Source: Nymphaea colorata
Lineage: Eukaryota; Streptophyta; Magnoliopsida; Nymphaeales; Nymphaeaceae
Assembly (NCBI RefSeq): GCF_008831285.2
Contig: NC_045147.1
Coordinates: 6,118,334-6,182,333 of the forward strand
DNA length: 64,000 nt
Direction of reading: 5' to 3'
The notes beneath the pieces were generated by a model that did no database searches, was not told where the DNA came from, and was given only the letters and a program-made list of their open reading frames with translations. A program made the translations under genes and the position numbers. Below are positions 39,801 through 45,440 of the stretch, one piece after another (position 1 is the first letter of the stretch; every line of letters begins with the position of its first letter).

Positions 39801-41326
39801 TACGATAATATAGCCTCTAGATATGGTTTCCATGATATGGATGTTGGCTGTTGGTATGCCAGGGCACGTTACCTTCAAAGGCTCCTTAAGGACTGTGACT
39901 CATAGTCCATATCTCCTGCTATTTAGAAGCCTAAGTTACTCGGGTATTGTACCTTTTAAATATTTTAGAGGCTAGCAGCGAATGTAGATCAAATAAAGTG
40001 TAGCTTTTTGCAAAAAAATATGGTCTATTATGACTTGCCTTTGATATTAATGGTTTTCCAGTATAGGTTACTAAGAATCAAAAAACATTATAGGTTGATA
40101 AGCAAGCGTTTTTTATAATAACCTCCAATAATCTGCTTGTACAACCGTTGATCTTTGTAGTTAGAAAATATGATCATCTCGCCGTGAAGAAAGAATGCGC
40201 CACCTCCATACTCCTGGGCTAGTGTCCGAACGGAGAAGTCGGGAGGTGTAATGTCTTCAGGCGCATCTCCTTGATTTGCTGGTTCCATAACAAGCACAGA
40301 ACGTCTGTAACCGAATTTTTGGAAAGTTTGTCAGTATAAGTCGTAAGTAGATTTGCACAAGCAGTCGCAAGTAGTCGCAAGGAAAAGGTTTGGTAATAAC
40401 AAATGCCTAAACCATAAACATTTAGGAATGAAAAGGGAAAATGAGAGAAAAAGACCTAGAGAGAAGAAGTTCTGTCGCGTCGTTTACCGCTTGAAAATGC
40501 ATTCAGAAGCAAAAGAAAGGCTTTTCTTGCCAAACTGAGGTACCCCAACGGATAAGAACCTTTACCTCTAAAACTTAAAAGGAACTAAAGAACCAATAAA
40601 TTGATTTCATCAGAAATTCTGCTTAGCATATTAGGGACCATTGTTTCCCCATCCTTTTCCACTGAGACTAAACAAGCATAGAGTATTTCTGAAATTCTGA
40701 GTAGCATATTACGGGCCATTGATTCCCCTCAACAAGGCCTAGAGGATTCAGAATTGTAGTTATACCAACGAAAACGATGTCAGTTCGTTAGTATCTGAGT
40801 AATCTCCACTCTCACGTGCACCGCTGATGCAACCCCAGACCCACCCATCAATGGACACTTTAGTATTGACAACTTGACTACCTACTCGCTTACTTTTCTT
40901 GGCCTTCAATATCCACATTGACGAAAAAGAGCAATTATGACCCAGACAAGGAGAGAGAGAGCACCAACCCAGACTCGTTGGGGCGGACCTCAAGCCAGAT
41001 AAGGCGGCCACTACCATCGAAGGACATCCCACCGAGCCTCTTCTCCGCCCTGCAGACAGCGTCTGCTGTGATTGGAGACTTCCAGGACCCGTACTGTGCT
41101 CGAATCCCCCAACACTAGACGACGACATGGCCCTCACGAGGGAAACAGAAAGCCGGGGCCGAAGACGAGGGGCTCCAACGAGTCCGCTAAATCTGTAAGG
41201 GGGGCGGAGGAAAGGAATTAAGGTGGAACGGAGCGCCCTCGACGTCGCTCTGCAAGAAGTGGAGAGGGAGGAAGAGAAGGGTGCGCTAGTGGCGGCAGTC
41301 GAGCGCAGTAGCGGACGCGCGGCCAT
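4282..41326 (-). CDS. S9-family (prolyl oligopeptidase-like) serine peptidase, N-terminal exons, TE-filled introns, possible pseudogene
   Basis: Recovered exons, in transcription order: 41326-40969, 40304-40123, 25301-25197, 25100-25029, 24747-24600, 15439-15357, 5073-4937, 4867-4777, 4681-4616, 4504-4282. Joined, they read through the beta-propeller half of a plant S9 peptidase like Arabidopsis At5g36210. Landmarks are [82 protein letters not shown] and [11 protein letters not shown]. The Ser-Asp-His hydrolase domain should follow in exons left of the window. All tested junctions keep phase except the 15357 to 5073 gap, where the exon for the usual ELFFVTDR-like segment was not found. Exon 1 has a one-base frame break. 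The protein probably cleaves peptides or acyl-peptides in plastid or cytosol; this is inferred from family only. Confidence 0.9.
4616..4681 (-). CDS. S9 peptidase exon (YVCMEGAS segment)
   Basis: The acceptor CTGATCAG precedes 4681 and the donor GTATGT follows 4616. The reading is [22 protein letters not shown], matching the family's YVEGAS block. Both ends are at codon boundaries. An alternative acceptor closer in (GGGCAG) would break the frame, so 4681 was chosen. Confidence 0.87.
4777..4867 (-). CDS. S9 peptidase exon ([11 protein letters not shown] segment)
   Basis: The acceptor GGGTTTCAG precedes 4867 and the donor GTAGGT follows 4777. The reading is [20 protein letters not shown] and [10 protein letters not shown], continuing YR from the previous exon with a shared Arg codon. 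The flanking introns are 69 and 95 bp. Confidence 0.9.
4937..5073 (-). CDS. S9 peptidase exon ([13 protein letters not shown] segment)
   Basis: The acceptor TGTTACAG precedes 5073 and the donor GTTAGC follows 4937. The reading is [30 protein letters not shown] and SSCLACTYR. It matches the family's E-F-x-x-P-L-W-x-F-G block. It starts at a codon boundary, so the missing upstream exon must end in phase 0. Confidence 0.9.
5074..6284. other. Intron sequence without recognised content
   Basis: Left part of the 10.3 kb S9 peptidase intron. It is T-rich and AT-rich to about 5500, then of mixed composition. Short open frames on both strands (for example 5840-6062) overlap each other and resemble nothing I know. 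A diverged repeat is possible. Confidence 0.4.
6285..7758. repeat. Older copy of the 3 kb LTR family, left piece
   Basis: From about 6285, blocks in the same order as the solo LTR at 7759-10902 can be followed: a CT-rich stretch, GGGTGAGCAAGGC, TTATTGTTTGAGCATG, a hairpin CCAGGCA...TGCCTGG, TTTAGGACAGATTAG, and AACAGCTACGAGCCAATCAC. The copy is interrupted at 7758 by the younger solo LTR and resumes at 10903. The left boundary is approximate. Confidence 0.75.
7276..7295 (+). other. Conserved LTR hairpin, copy 1
   Basis: CCAGGCA, six bases, TGCCTGG: a 7-bp stem inside a block conserved between all three copies of this LTR family. Confidence 0.6.
7759..10902. mobile_element. Solo LTR, 3.1 kb, with perfect 5-bp target duplication
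   Basis: The sequence starts TGTAACGCTC and ends GGGGTGTGACA, with CATAG on both sides (7754-7758 and 10903-10907). No internal retroelement domain follows, so this is a solo LTR left by LTR-LTR recombination. It contains a CT-rich segment (7850-8340), a conserved hairpin at 9306-9325 and a run of A near 10855. The size and GGGTGTGACA-type end suggest a Ty3/Gypsy family, but no coding part proves it. The open frames inside its CT-rich part are low complexity and not counted as genes. Confidence 0.85.
9306..9325 (+). other. Conserved LTR hairpin, copy 2
   Basis: Same stem CCAGGCA/TGCCTGG with loop AATCCC, within the solo LTR. Confidence 0.6.
10903..11326. repeat. Older copy of the 3 kb LTR family, right piece
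   Basis: It continues the copy interrupted at 7758. GTGTGGTTTGGCTA, the GACCAGTGGGTTATGGC block, GCCATTGGTCTCGCC and TTCACACATCC match 9610-10150 of the solo LTR in order. It fades near 11326. Confidence 0.72.
11327..12439. other. Unrecognised intron sequence
   Basis: No protein homology recognised. Mixed-composition DNA, possibly part of the unknown repeat that includes the 203-bp array downstream. Confidence 0.35.
12440..13065. repeat. Diverged three-unit tandem repeat, period 203 bp
   Basis: Landmarks recur at a fixed spacing. The core of TCGTTGA occurs at 12641, 12844 and 13047, each 203 bases apart. The CTTCAAAAA-type block occurs near 12516, 12719 and 12922. GAAAATTGGTCTG and CCAGCTCCAAA are shared by units 1 and 2. 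The units are well diverged, so the array is old. No coding sense was found; it probably belongs to an unclassified repeat. Confidence 0.7.
13066..14860. other. Unrecognised intron sequence with a short TA run
   Basis: AT-rich DNA with a (TA)n run near 13758-13775. Small open frames (13121-13369, 13993-14175) show no recognisable motif. Nothing else is supported. Confidence 0.35.
14868..14914 (-). pseudogene. Possible decayed S9 peptidase exon 7
   Basis: The reverse strand reads [13 protein letters not shown], which loosely resembles the ELFFVTDR...GFW segment expected between exon 6 and the exon at 5073. No AG acceptor lies directly upstream (CTTTACTTTTT precedes it), and the W-K-W end before the next exon is not present. 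Either this is chance, or the exon has lost its splice site and some bases. Confidence 0.28.
15357..15439 (-). CDS. S9 peptidase exon 6
   Basis: The acceptor GTTCAG precedes 15439 and the donor GTATGT follows 15357. The reading is [28 protein letters not shown] in two conserved blocks ([14 protein letters not shown]). Phase agrees with exon 5. It ends one base into a codon, so the next exon should begin with two bases and then the ELFF-like segment, which I could not find with a proper acceptor. Confidence 0.88.
15740..15987 (+). repeat. 5' LTR of Copia fragment (248 bp)
   Basis: It starts TGTTGACATATG, ends TTTCTACA, and is directly followed by the primer binding site. It is homologous to and the same length as 3357-3604. 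Confidence 0.88.
15988..16000 (+). promoter_or_regulatory. Primer binding site, initiator tRNA-Met
   Basis: TGGTATCAGAGCC abuts the LTR end and is complementary to the 3' end of plant initiator tRNA-Met. Confidence 0.88.
16672..17792 (+). pseudogene. Copia protease-integrase remnant
   Basis: [20 protein letters not shown] is the protease active-site region. A shifted frame carries the pre-integrase part ([35 protein letters not shown] then TGA at 17161). Integrase follows ([31 protein letters not shown]) with another frameshift near 17430 and a stop near 17587, then AYLINRMPS. At least three frame breaks show it is dead. It closely matches the element at 1-3604 in sequence. Confidence 0.85.
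17793..18100. other. AT-rich spacer with (TA)n run
   Basis: No coding sense. It ends in a TA microsatellite at about 18070-18101. Confidence 0.5.
18101..18285. repeat. 97-bp tandem duplication at a hAT-like end
   Basis: The block TAGTCTAACCAATTAGTC to GTTATCACTGGT occurs at 18101-18197 and again at 18198-18285 with few differences. It includes CTATGTCACATAGGTA and GGGTACAGG, which also occur at the ends of other hAT-like repeats here (24290, 31951, 36400). Confidence 0.8.
18631..21429 (-). pseudogene. hAT transposase (BED finger, DUF659, dimerisation domain), broken
   Basis: From the ATG at 21429 the reverse strand reads an N-terminal BED zinc-finger region (DRLKVK, then [21 protein letters not shown]). 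An in-frame TGA at 21364-21366 stands where the first zinc Cys belongs. DUF659 follows (20946-19868: [32 protein letters not shown]), with a frame break near 20630 and a TGA at 19868-19870 replacing the Trp of a W-K-I-I-D-E-R-W block. The C-terminal dimerisation region reads [20 protein letters not shown] and [17 protein letters not shown] (19491-19285). An acidic tail (18870-18631) lies beyond the inserted element. It is clearly inactive. Confidence 0.87.
18868..19166. mobile_element. GC-rich short inverted-repeat element inserted in hAT relic
   Basis: The 299-bp insert has GC-rich ends that are inverted copies of each other (left CTGGGCGTCGGCCCG, right CGGGCCGGCTC-type reversed) and an AT-rich core. 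An 8-bp TATTGAGT flanks it on both sides (18860-18867 and 19167-19174). This fits a small non-autonomous hAT element, related in its ends to 22031-23268. Confidence 0.8.
21834..21869. repeat. (TA)n microsatellite
   Basis: Uninterrupted AT alternation at the edge of the hAT relic. Confidence 0.9.
22031..23268. mobile_element. Non-autonomous hAT element with 8-bp target duplication
   Basis: It starts TAGGGGTGGGCATCGGGCCG and ends with the inverted form (GCCCGATGCCCAGGCCTA). CTCTCAAA flanks it exactly (22023-22030 and 23269-23276). Long GC-rich subterminal stretches of GGGCCGGGC type lie inside both ends. The 0.9 kb interior has no transposase and is of ordinary composition (about 22205-23090). 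It may be captured DNA. Ends and TSD size indicate the hAT superfamily. Confidence 0.87.
23277..24090. other. Unrecognised intron sequence, purine-rich then GC-rich
   Basis: Two short repeats of TCGAAAGCCCTAAT (near 23296 and 23367) and an imperfect run of GGTCGCTGCC/GGTCGCCGCC units at 23925-24035. No reliable coding frame. Confidence 0.4.
24091..24320. mobile_element. hAT-like terminal repeat fragment
   Basis: Contains a near-perfect 26-base palindrome at 24161-24186 and several ACCGGTACCGGTAC copies, and ends with GTACCCGTGTGACATAG. The same palindrome and GGTACGGGTA motifs recur at 31360-31490, and GTGACATAG recurs at 36421. No transposase is present here. Confidence 0.6.
24161..24186. 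other. Palindrome of a repeat end
   Basis: Arms AGACTCGGTCAA and TTGACCGAGTCT around CT. A perfect inverted repeat able to form a hairpin. Confidence 0.8.
24600..24747 (-). CDS. S9 peptidase exon 5
   Basis: The acceptor GATGGCAG precedes 24747 and the donor GTAAGT follows 24600. The reading is [35 protein letters not shown] and VGYVSDDG, the most recognisable stretch of the propeller half. It ends two bases into a Gly codon, completed by exon 6 across a 9.2 kb intron full of hAT and Copia DNA. Confidence 0.93.
25029..25100 (-). CDS. S9 peptidase exon 4
   Basis: A 72-bp exon between the acceptor GCTGACAG and the donor GTTAATGG. It reads [17 protein letters not shown] and SRKIE, the [11 protein letters not shown] element of the plant family. 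It starts and ends inside Asp codons shared with its neighbours. The intron to exon 3 is only 96 bp. Confidence 0.9.
25197..25301 (-). CDS. S9 peptidase exon 3
   Basis: The acceptor TTTTGCAG precedes 25301 and the donor GTGAAA follows 25197. The reading is [33 protein letters not shown], matching the conserved LTPDYGGP and RYADGVFD motifs of this family. Phase fits both neighbours. The intron to exon 2 (25302-40122) is 14.8 kb. Confidence 0.9.
25302..25880. other. Intron with LTR remnant and primer binding site
   Basis: The right part (about 25440-25698) may be an LTR. It ends ACAATTATTA and is followed at 25701-25716 by TGGTATCAGAGCTC, an initiator tRNA-Met primer binding site. No LTR start could be fixed and no coding domain follows before the LINE. 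Confidence 0.45.
25701..25716 (+). promoter_or_regulatory. Primer binding site of a lost LTR element
   Basis: TGGTATCAGAGCTCAAG matches the initiator tRNA-Met primer site used by the other LTR elements here. Confidence 0.65.
25889..27700 (+). pseudogene. LINE ORF1 (DUF4283/zinc-knuckle type), broken
   Basis: Near 26344-26632 the frames read [56 protein letters not shown], as in the DUF4283 domain of plant LINE ORF1. Near 26640-26800 they read [20 protein letters not shown] and C[13 protein letters not shown], a zinc knuckle with a stop inside. Several stops and frame changes are present. A T/C-rich tract at 26300-26345 interrupts the start. Confidence 0.72.
27770..28500 (+). pseudogene. LINE endonuclease (APE-type) fragment
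   Basis: [19 protein letters not shown] is the N-terminal endonuclease motif of plant LINEs. After a TGA near 28027, other frames give [17 protein letters not shown] (the G-D-F/Y-N motif), [22 protein letters not shown] and [10 protein letters not shown] (the S-D-H motif). Domain order and catalytic Asn, Asp and His motifs are visible, but stops and frameshifts inactivate it. Confidence 0.83.
28633..30799. repeat. Third copy of the 3 kb LTR family, truncated
   Basis: It begins TGTAACGCTCGG, then GTCGGGT, a CT-rich stretch, GGGGTGAGCAAGGCG, TTATTGTTTGAGCATGCTAG, the hairpin at 30085, ATAACTGTTTAGGACAGATG and GCCACTGGTCTCGCC. All are in the order seen at 7759-10902. It stops at about 30799, where the relative at 10010 continues, and joins a Copia gag remnant. 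It is inserted in the LINE. Confidence 0.85.
30085..30104 (+). other. Conserved LTR hairpin, copy 3
   Basis: Same stem and loop as copy 2, within the LTR copy at 28633-30799. Confidence 0.6.
30960..31325 (-). pseudogene. Copia gag fragment
   Basis: The reverse strand reads [36 protein letters not shown], as in the gag (UBN2-like) region of plant Copia elements. Stops follow. No pol or LTR is attached. Confidence 0.7.
31327..31500. mobile_element. hAT-like terminal repeat fragment
   Basis: Related to 24091-24320. It carries CACGGGTACTGCTCC, ACCGGTACGGGTATGAGTG and a 24-base palindrome at 31466-31489 (arms GACTCGGTCAA / TTGACCGAGTC). Confidence 0.6.
31751..31850. repeat. Perfect 50-bp tandem duplication
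   Basis: 31751-31800 and 31801-31850 are identical (TA run, TATGTATTTATTAATTTATT, ending GCCGTACCTG). Confidence 0.93.
31894..31950. repeat. 57-bp direct repeat, left copy
   Basis: GCAGTATACTTCCTTTGC to CGTTTGCTTGTAAG. It directly precedes the hAT end CTATGTCACACGG and recurs at 33578-33634 with one mismatch. Confidence 0.88.
31951..33577 (-). mobile_element. Second hAT transposon relic, 5' truncated
   Basis: One end is CTATGTCACACGGATACGGG, followed by further GGATACGGGTA repeats. The transposase is on the minus strand up to about 33568, where it is cut. A direct copy of the left flank follows. The N-terminal BED and DUF659 start are lost. Confidence 0.75.
32216..33568 (-). pseudogene. hAT transposase C-terminal part
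   Basis: Reading starts with [15 protein letters not shown] and continues as one 348-codon frame (33519-32473). It includes [12 protein letters not shown], the central helical region and the dimerisation domain ([49 protein letters not shown]). A short intron may separate an acidic tail (32446-32216). The frame is clean for over 1 kb, so it is younger than the relic at 18631-21429. It lacks its N-terminal half, including catalytic and DNA-binding parts. Confidence 0.87.
33578..33634. repeat. 57-bp direct repeat, right copy
   Basis: It repeats 31894-31950 with one mismatch and directly follows the truncated hAT transposase. Confidence 0.88.
33667..33947 (+). repeat. 5' LTR of Gypsy element
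   Basis: It ends GTCAGCCCGTGACA, two bases before the primer binding site. The last 100 bases match 36256-36357. Confidence 0.7.
33950..33962 (+). promoter_or_regulatory. Primer binding site of Gypsy element
   Basis: TGGTATCAGAGCC, two bases after the LTR end. Initiator tRNA-Met type. Confidence 0.87.
33991..36255 (+). pseudogene. Gypsy gag-protease-RT, broken
   Basis: Gag begins about 33991 with a coiled region and a retrotransposon gag core ([29 protein letters not shown]). The frame shifts near 34660 ([19 protein letters not shown]). A zinc knuckle [13 protein letters not shown] is at 35045, then an aspartic protease [12 protein letters not shown] near 35290. A TGA at 35912 interrupts a run that continues [21 protein letters not shown] shows [34 protein letters not shown] and [10 protein letters not shown] before the deletion junction. 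The catalytic YVDD box is missing. Confidence 0.88.
36256..36357 (+). repeat. Residual 3' LTR end of Gypsy element
   Basis: It matches 33848-33947 closely (GTTTTCTAAAACTACCTTTG to CATGACA) and is fused to the RT frame. Confidence 0.85.
36358..36440. mobile_element. hAT-like terminal fragment
   Basis: Carries GTACCCCTGCACCC and ACCTATGTGACATAG, the reverse of the terminal motif seen at 31951. It suggests the Gypsy element sits inside hAT-derived DNA. Confidence 0.5.
36441..36900 (-). pseudogene. Copia gag fragment
   Basis: The reverse strand reads [49 protein letters not shown], similar to the N-terminal gag of plant Copia elements. Frames are broken upstream (to about 36900). No LTR identified. 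Confidence 0.5.
37160..38075 (+). pseudogene. LINE 3' end (post-RT region and zinc-binding domain)
   Basis: Frames read [92 protein letters not shown]. They end with [20 protein letters not shown] and [14 protein letters not shown]. This is the usual order behind the RT of plant LINEs, including the zf-RVT C-x-x-C. Stops break it several times. RT proper is missing upstream. Confidence 0.83.
38076..38879. other. Unrecognised T-rich intron sequence
   Basis: No domain recognised. The 38448-38708 frame is unassigned. Confidence 0.35.
38880..39275 (+). pseudogene. Copia gag fragment
   Basis: Broken frames read [14 protein letters not shown] and [47 protein letters not shown], the gag core of plant Copia elements (UBN2 type). 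Followed directly by microsatellite DNA. Confidence 0.7.
39341..39460. repeat. Compound microsatellite (TA)n, (TCTG)n, (TG)n
   Basis: TATATATA, then GTCTGTCTGTCTG, then long TG alternation to about 39450. Confidence 0.93.
39640..39840 (-). pseudogene. Copia reverse transcriptase scrap
   Basis: The reverse strand gives [12 protein letters not shown] in context of [11 protein letters not shown], matching the Copia RT motif QLDVxxAFLNG. Too short and broken for more. Confidence 0.5.
40123..40304 (-). CDS. S9 peptidase exon 2
   Basis: The acceptor TTACAG precedes 40304 and the donor GTTATT follows 40123. The exon reads [31 protein letters not shown] and [15 protein letters not shown], a highly conserved propeller segment of the plant S9 family. 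It joins exon 1 through a split Gly codon (GG plus A). It ends one base into a codon, completed as Asp by exon 3, more than 14 kb away. Confidence 0.9.
40305..40968 (-). other. S9 peptidase intron 1
   Basis: 664 bp between exons 1 and 2 with GT/AG borders. Contains two GGACCATTG / GGGCCATTG-type blocks (40631 and 40710) but no recognised element. Confidence 0.75.
40969..41326 (-). CDS. S9 peptidase exon 1 (targeting sequence and propeller start)
   Basis: The ATG at 41326-41324 sits in a good context (GGGAGCGATGGCC). It opens a stretch rich in Arg, Ser and Leu and poor in acidic residues ([20 protein letters not shown]), typical of a plastid or mitochondrial presequence. A second in-frame ATG at 41128 (MSSSSV) could give an untargeted form. 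The family segment [13 protein letters not shown] to [12 protein letters not shown] lies in a different frame, starting at 41093, and that frame has a TAG just upstream. One more base in the five-G run (41106-41110 as C on the plus strand) would join the two. The donor GGGTTGGT gives ESG-R with exon 2. Confidence 0.82.
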
Positions 41327-41580
41327 CGCTCCCTCTTGTCATCGGGTCTGGGTCGAGATAAACTTTTGGCTTGTGGACATAAAGTGGATCTTGTTGTTAA
41401 ATTCATAATTCTGGTTCGGGTCGGCAAGCCTGGGGCGTGGTTTGGTTCAAATTCAATTAAAATGATCGGGGTCATCCAGTTGGGGCCCCAGTGGCCATAA
41501 CTACAACAAAAATTGAATACGATGCTCATTGGGAGTAAATGCAATCCTATAGAGAGAACGCCAACAAAGGAAGGTGAATG
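41327..41580 (-). promoter_or_regulatory. Upstream region of the S9 peptidase gene
   Basis: GC-rich next to the ATG, becoming AT-rich beyond 41440. No clear TATA box could be fixed. The open frames on both strands here are short and unsupported. Confidence 0.4.
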
Positions 41581-42084
41581 ATTAATAAAATTGAGAACAA
41601 GTTTATAGAATTGATGAAATCCAACAATGAGGATTTGCTTTTTAACTCATGGCCAATAAAGCATAAGGATAACTAGTGCAACTTGAAGGTGGCGAGAAAA
41701 ACAAAATCAACACGCAACCCTACCCAAAAAAAAAAAATTACTCATAAATTCTTCCATAACAAGCAAGCTAGTTGTGACAGAATTTTTGAATAGTTTGTCA
41801 GTATAATTCCCAGTTTGCAATTTTCCACCACGCAAATTACTCAAAACTCTTGCAAGTTTACAACTTAATTCCAACACATAAGGTATCCAAGCTGTAATGT
41901 CTGCCCATTTTAAATGGATAAATAAGCTTCAACTTTCATTTTTTTTTTTTTTGTTTATCATTTTGTTAACGGTCCTTTATCATTTTGGAAAATATCATTT
42001 TTTTTAAAATATGATTTTTTTTTAGGTGGGACCCAGCTGAAGACCGCAGAGGGGCAAGAGCCACCCTTATTGACCCAAAAACAT
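41581..42084. other. AT-rich spacer
   Basis: No gene or element recognised. Contains poly-A (41732) and poly-T (41940) runs. Confidence 0.5.
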
Positions 42085-45000
42085 ATCCAGATGTGGACTT
42101 ACTGTCGTTTTTACAGCCAATAAAATCTGCATCGATATAGCCAACTAGAGTTAATTCTTTAACTTGGTAGGACAATTTCAACCATTTTGTTTCTTTAATA
42201 TACCGAAAAATTCTTTTAACTGCTTTTCAGTGAGGCCATCCCAGATTACTTTGGTAGCGGATCCTAACACCAAGATGAAAGCTTATGATACATTAAGCTA
42301 CCAATAGCGTGTGCATATGAAACATTTAATTTCTGTTGTCCTTCACTGGGACAATCACTTTTGCTTAGATTTGTTCCTTTGGCTATGAGAGTTTCAATAG
42401 GTTTGCAATGTTGCGTGCGAAACTTCTTTAAGATATAATCAATGTATCATTTTTAGCTCAAACTTAGTATTGTCGAGTTTCTATCTTGAGTGATCTTTAT
42501 TCCTAGTATATAAGATGCTTCAACCATGTCCTTCATTTCAAAGTTCTCATTCATCCAAGTCTTTGTTATGAGCATCATATTGTTATCATTCTAGTCAATA
42601 AAATATCATCAACATATAATGACAGTATGCAAAAGAGACTCCCACTTTTGTAGACATATACATAGTGGTCCAGTTGTTTTGCTAAGTATCAAAGCTTTGT
42701 GATTGCCTTACAAAAGGTAAAGTGCTACCGTCTAGGCGACTGCTTCAAATCGTACAATGATTTATTCAACTTGTACACTTTGTCTTCATTGTCATTGATG
42801 ACATATTTTTGTGGTTGAGTCGTATATATAGTTTCTTTTAACTCACCATTCAAAAAAGCAGTCTTTACATGTATCTGACAAACATCCAAGTCATAGAAGG
42901 CTGCAATATCTAGAATAATTCTGATTCATACAAATTTTGCAACCAGTGAATATGTTTCTAAATAATCAATTCATTCCTTTTGGGGAAAACCTTTCACCAC
43001 CAATTTTGCTTTATATTGCTCGACTGATCCGTGAGTTTTATATTTTTTCTTTATCACTCATTTACACCCAATGGGTCTTCTATCCTTAGGAATGTCTATT
43101 AGTTCTCAGACAATTCTTTTTTATGGATTCGATTTTTTCATCCATAGCGTTTACCCAATCTGACGATTCATGTGAGTTTATTGCTTCATTATATGTCAAA
43201 TTGTGAGATATTTCGTGAATATTTGTTAAACAGCATAGCTTCTTTACTAGACATGCGTAGTAATCGTTCAAATATGAGCGAGGAGCTTTAGGTCTTTTAT
43301 GACCTAACAAAGTCTGAAAAGATGAGATACTTAAATCAGTTGGTTCATAACCAAACTATTCTACAGGCTGTTCATACTCAATTGGTTCATTACCAAACTG
43401 TTGTCCAGTAAGTTTGTTGTCTGAATATTTTTTTTAATAAATCAAATCATTCAATAGATCAGTTTGATCTCCCACTAGATCATTGTCTTTATTATTGAGT
43501 TCTTCTAGGAACTCTGTGTCCCTACTTTCGATAAGTCCCTCATTCGAGTGGCATAATATGTAGCCTTTGGATCATTTCAGAAATCTAATAAACAAACATC
43601 TTACATATCTGATATCTAATTTATCCACTTCTGGATCTAGAATTTTCAAATGTGCTATAGATCTTCATCTCCTCAGATGTCTCAAACTAGTTTCACACCA
43701 ATCTATCTCTCATAAGGAGTGGTTGGGACTGCTTTGCAGTATTCGATGAAGTCATTTGATATATACTCACCACCTCAATCAAACCTTACAACCTTGATAT
43801 ATTTTTCAAGATGTCTCTCGATTTCATTTTTATATTCTTTAAATTTTTCAAGTGCTTCAGATTTATATTTGATCAGGTAAAAATAACCAAGTTTTGAGAA
43901 GTTGTCAATAAATATTATGAAATATAACATGCTACTATGTGTTTGGATTATGGAAGGTCCACAAATATCTGTATAGATAATCTTCAATAGACCAATGGCT
44001 CGAATTACTTTAGATAGAAATTATTTCCTTGTTATCTTTTCATATAAACAAGACTTGCATTTTGCGAAATCATTTATATTTATATTGGGTAGTATACCTT
44101 GTTGTGCTAGAGTCTTCATCTTGTTGAGGCTTACATGGCTTAATCTTTCATGTCATAAGTTTGTACTCACACTCAATGCACAGTCAATATAAACAGAATT
44201 TGAAGCTTTATTCATTTAATTGAGTTTAAACATGTCATGTTCTTTTACATATTTTCCTTCGAACATGGTCCTCTCACGTTTTCCCATTGTGGCTTTCTCT
44301 ACAACAAAATAGACTTCAAAACATTTTTCAGTCAGAGCGAGGACAAACACTAAGTCCCTCCTCATGGGGAAAACATACAAAATTTTATTAAGAATGACAC
44401 TGGTGCCCTCAACATTTAATCGATATGACCTGATTCCCATGACATCACAATTTGAGTTATTTTTCATGTAGACCTTTTGCAATGTGACAAGTAGCCTCTG
44501 AATCTACCCACTAACCATTCAGATCTCCATTTGTGGATTAAACACTGTGACACAACACAAATGACTTCACTATTGAAAGTGCCCTTGATTTTTCCTCACG
44601 TTGTTCTTGTCCTGACCATTGTTGTTCTTATTGTTTGGAAACTTTGTCCTACAGTTCTTCTTGAAGTGTTCAGGCTTTTCGCACCTGTAGCATTTCACTA
44701 CAGCTCTTTAAGATCTCTGAGTACCTACAAAATTGTGTTTAAACTTGTCATCATTTCTCTTTTTAAATTGTTTGGGTCTTACAGACACATGACTACTAGC
44801 ATATTTATCCTGGCCTATCATTAGTTATGCATTCTTTCTCTTGACCAAGTGTTATTGATAAATAAGAAACTGAATGGGGAGCTTCTCTAATGTTAGAGTG
44901 TCAAATTGGAGACTCAAGCAGTGGCTACAATATCTCAAGAAGGAAGTACACTATTCAGGATCGTACAAATCTGCATGTTGTCGAGTATCACATTTCCTAC

Positions 45001-45440
45001 TACAACTATGTCTTTAGCCATGACCAACAACTTGTTAACATGGTCAACCACGTTATCTCACTCCTTCATTTTATATGAATTATACTGTTCTATGAGTAAC
45101 TGAACATGCATCGTAGTAGTGGTGTTATACTTTGAGGAGATGACATCAAACATCTCCTTGGCTGTTGAACAATTTTCAAACACCCTGATCAGGTCATTTT
45201 CCATGAAGGCTAACATGATGGTTTTAGTCGTCAAGTCATCAGTCTCAATGGAATCATATGCTTTCCTTTCCTCATCTGTGGGCTTGTCTCTTAAAGTAAG
45301 AAAATGTTTGTTGATTATATAGATTAGCCTCTCAAGAGTCAAGGCCAACATGATTCTACGCTTTCATCCATGGAAGTTCGTTCCATTGAGTTTCTCAGTT
45401 TTGGCCAATTCTGAGGCTCCCACTTTAGAAGTCATTTCCA
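42085..45440 (-). pseudogene. Copia gag-pol remnant
   Basis: Gag starts about 45439 (MTSKVGASELAKTEKLNGTN) and runs through LTLERLIYII, RKAYDSIETDD and MFDVISSKYN (45351-45058). A zinc knuckle region with CEKPEHFKKNC lies near 44690-44600. The pre-integrase part is at 44482-44216. Integrase (YTDICGPSI, FIIFIDNFSKLGYF, YKSEALEKFKEY) is at 43987-43775. The RT start (AINSHESSDWVNAMDEKIES) is at 43310-43086. RNase H (LVGYIDADFIGCKNDSKSTS) is at 42181-42085. Many stops and frameshifts separate these pieces. Confidence 0.85.

Noticed and set aside
40760-40960. C-terminal half of the long minus-strand frame at 40760-41326 as protein
   Set aside because: The conserved peptidase reading is in another frame with a donor at 40968. 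The rest of that frame is intron read-through.
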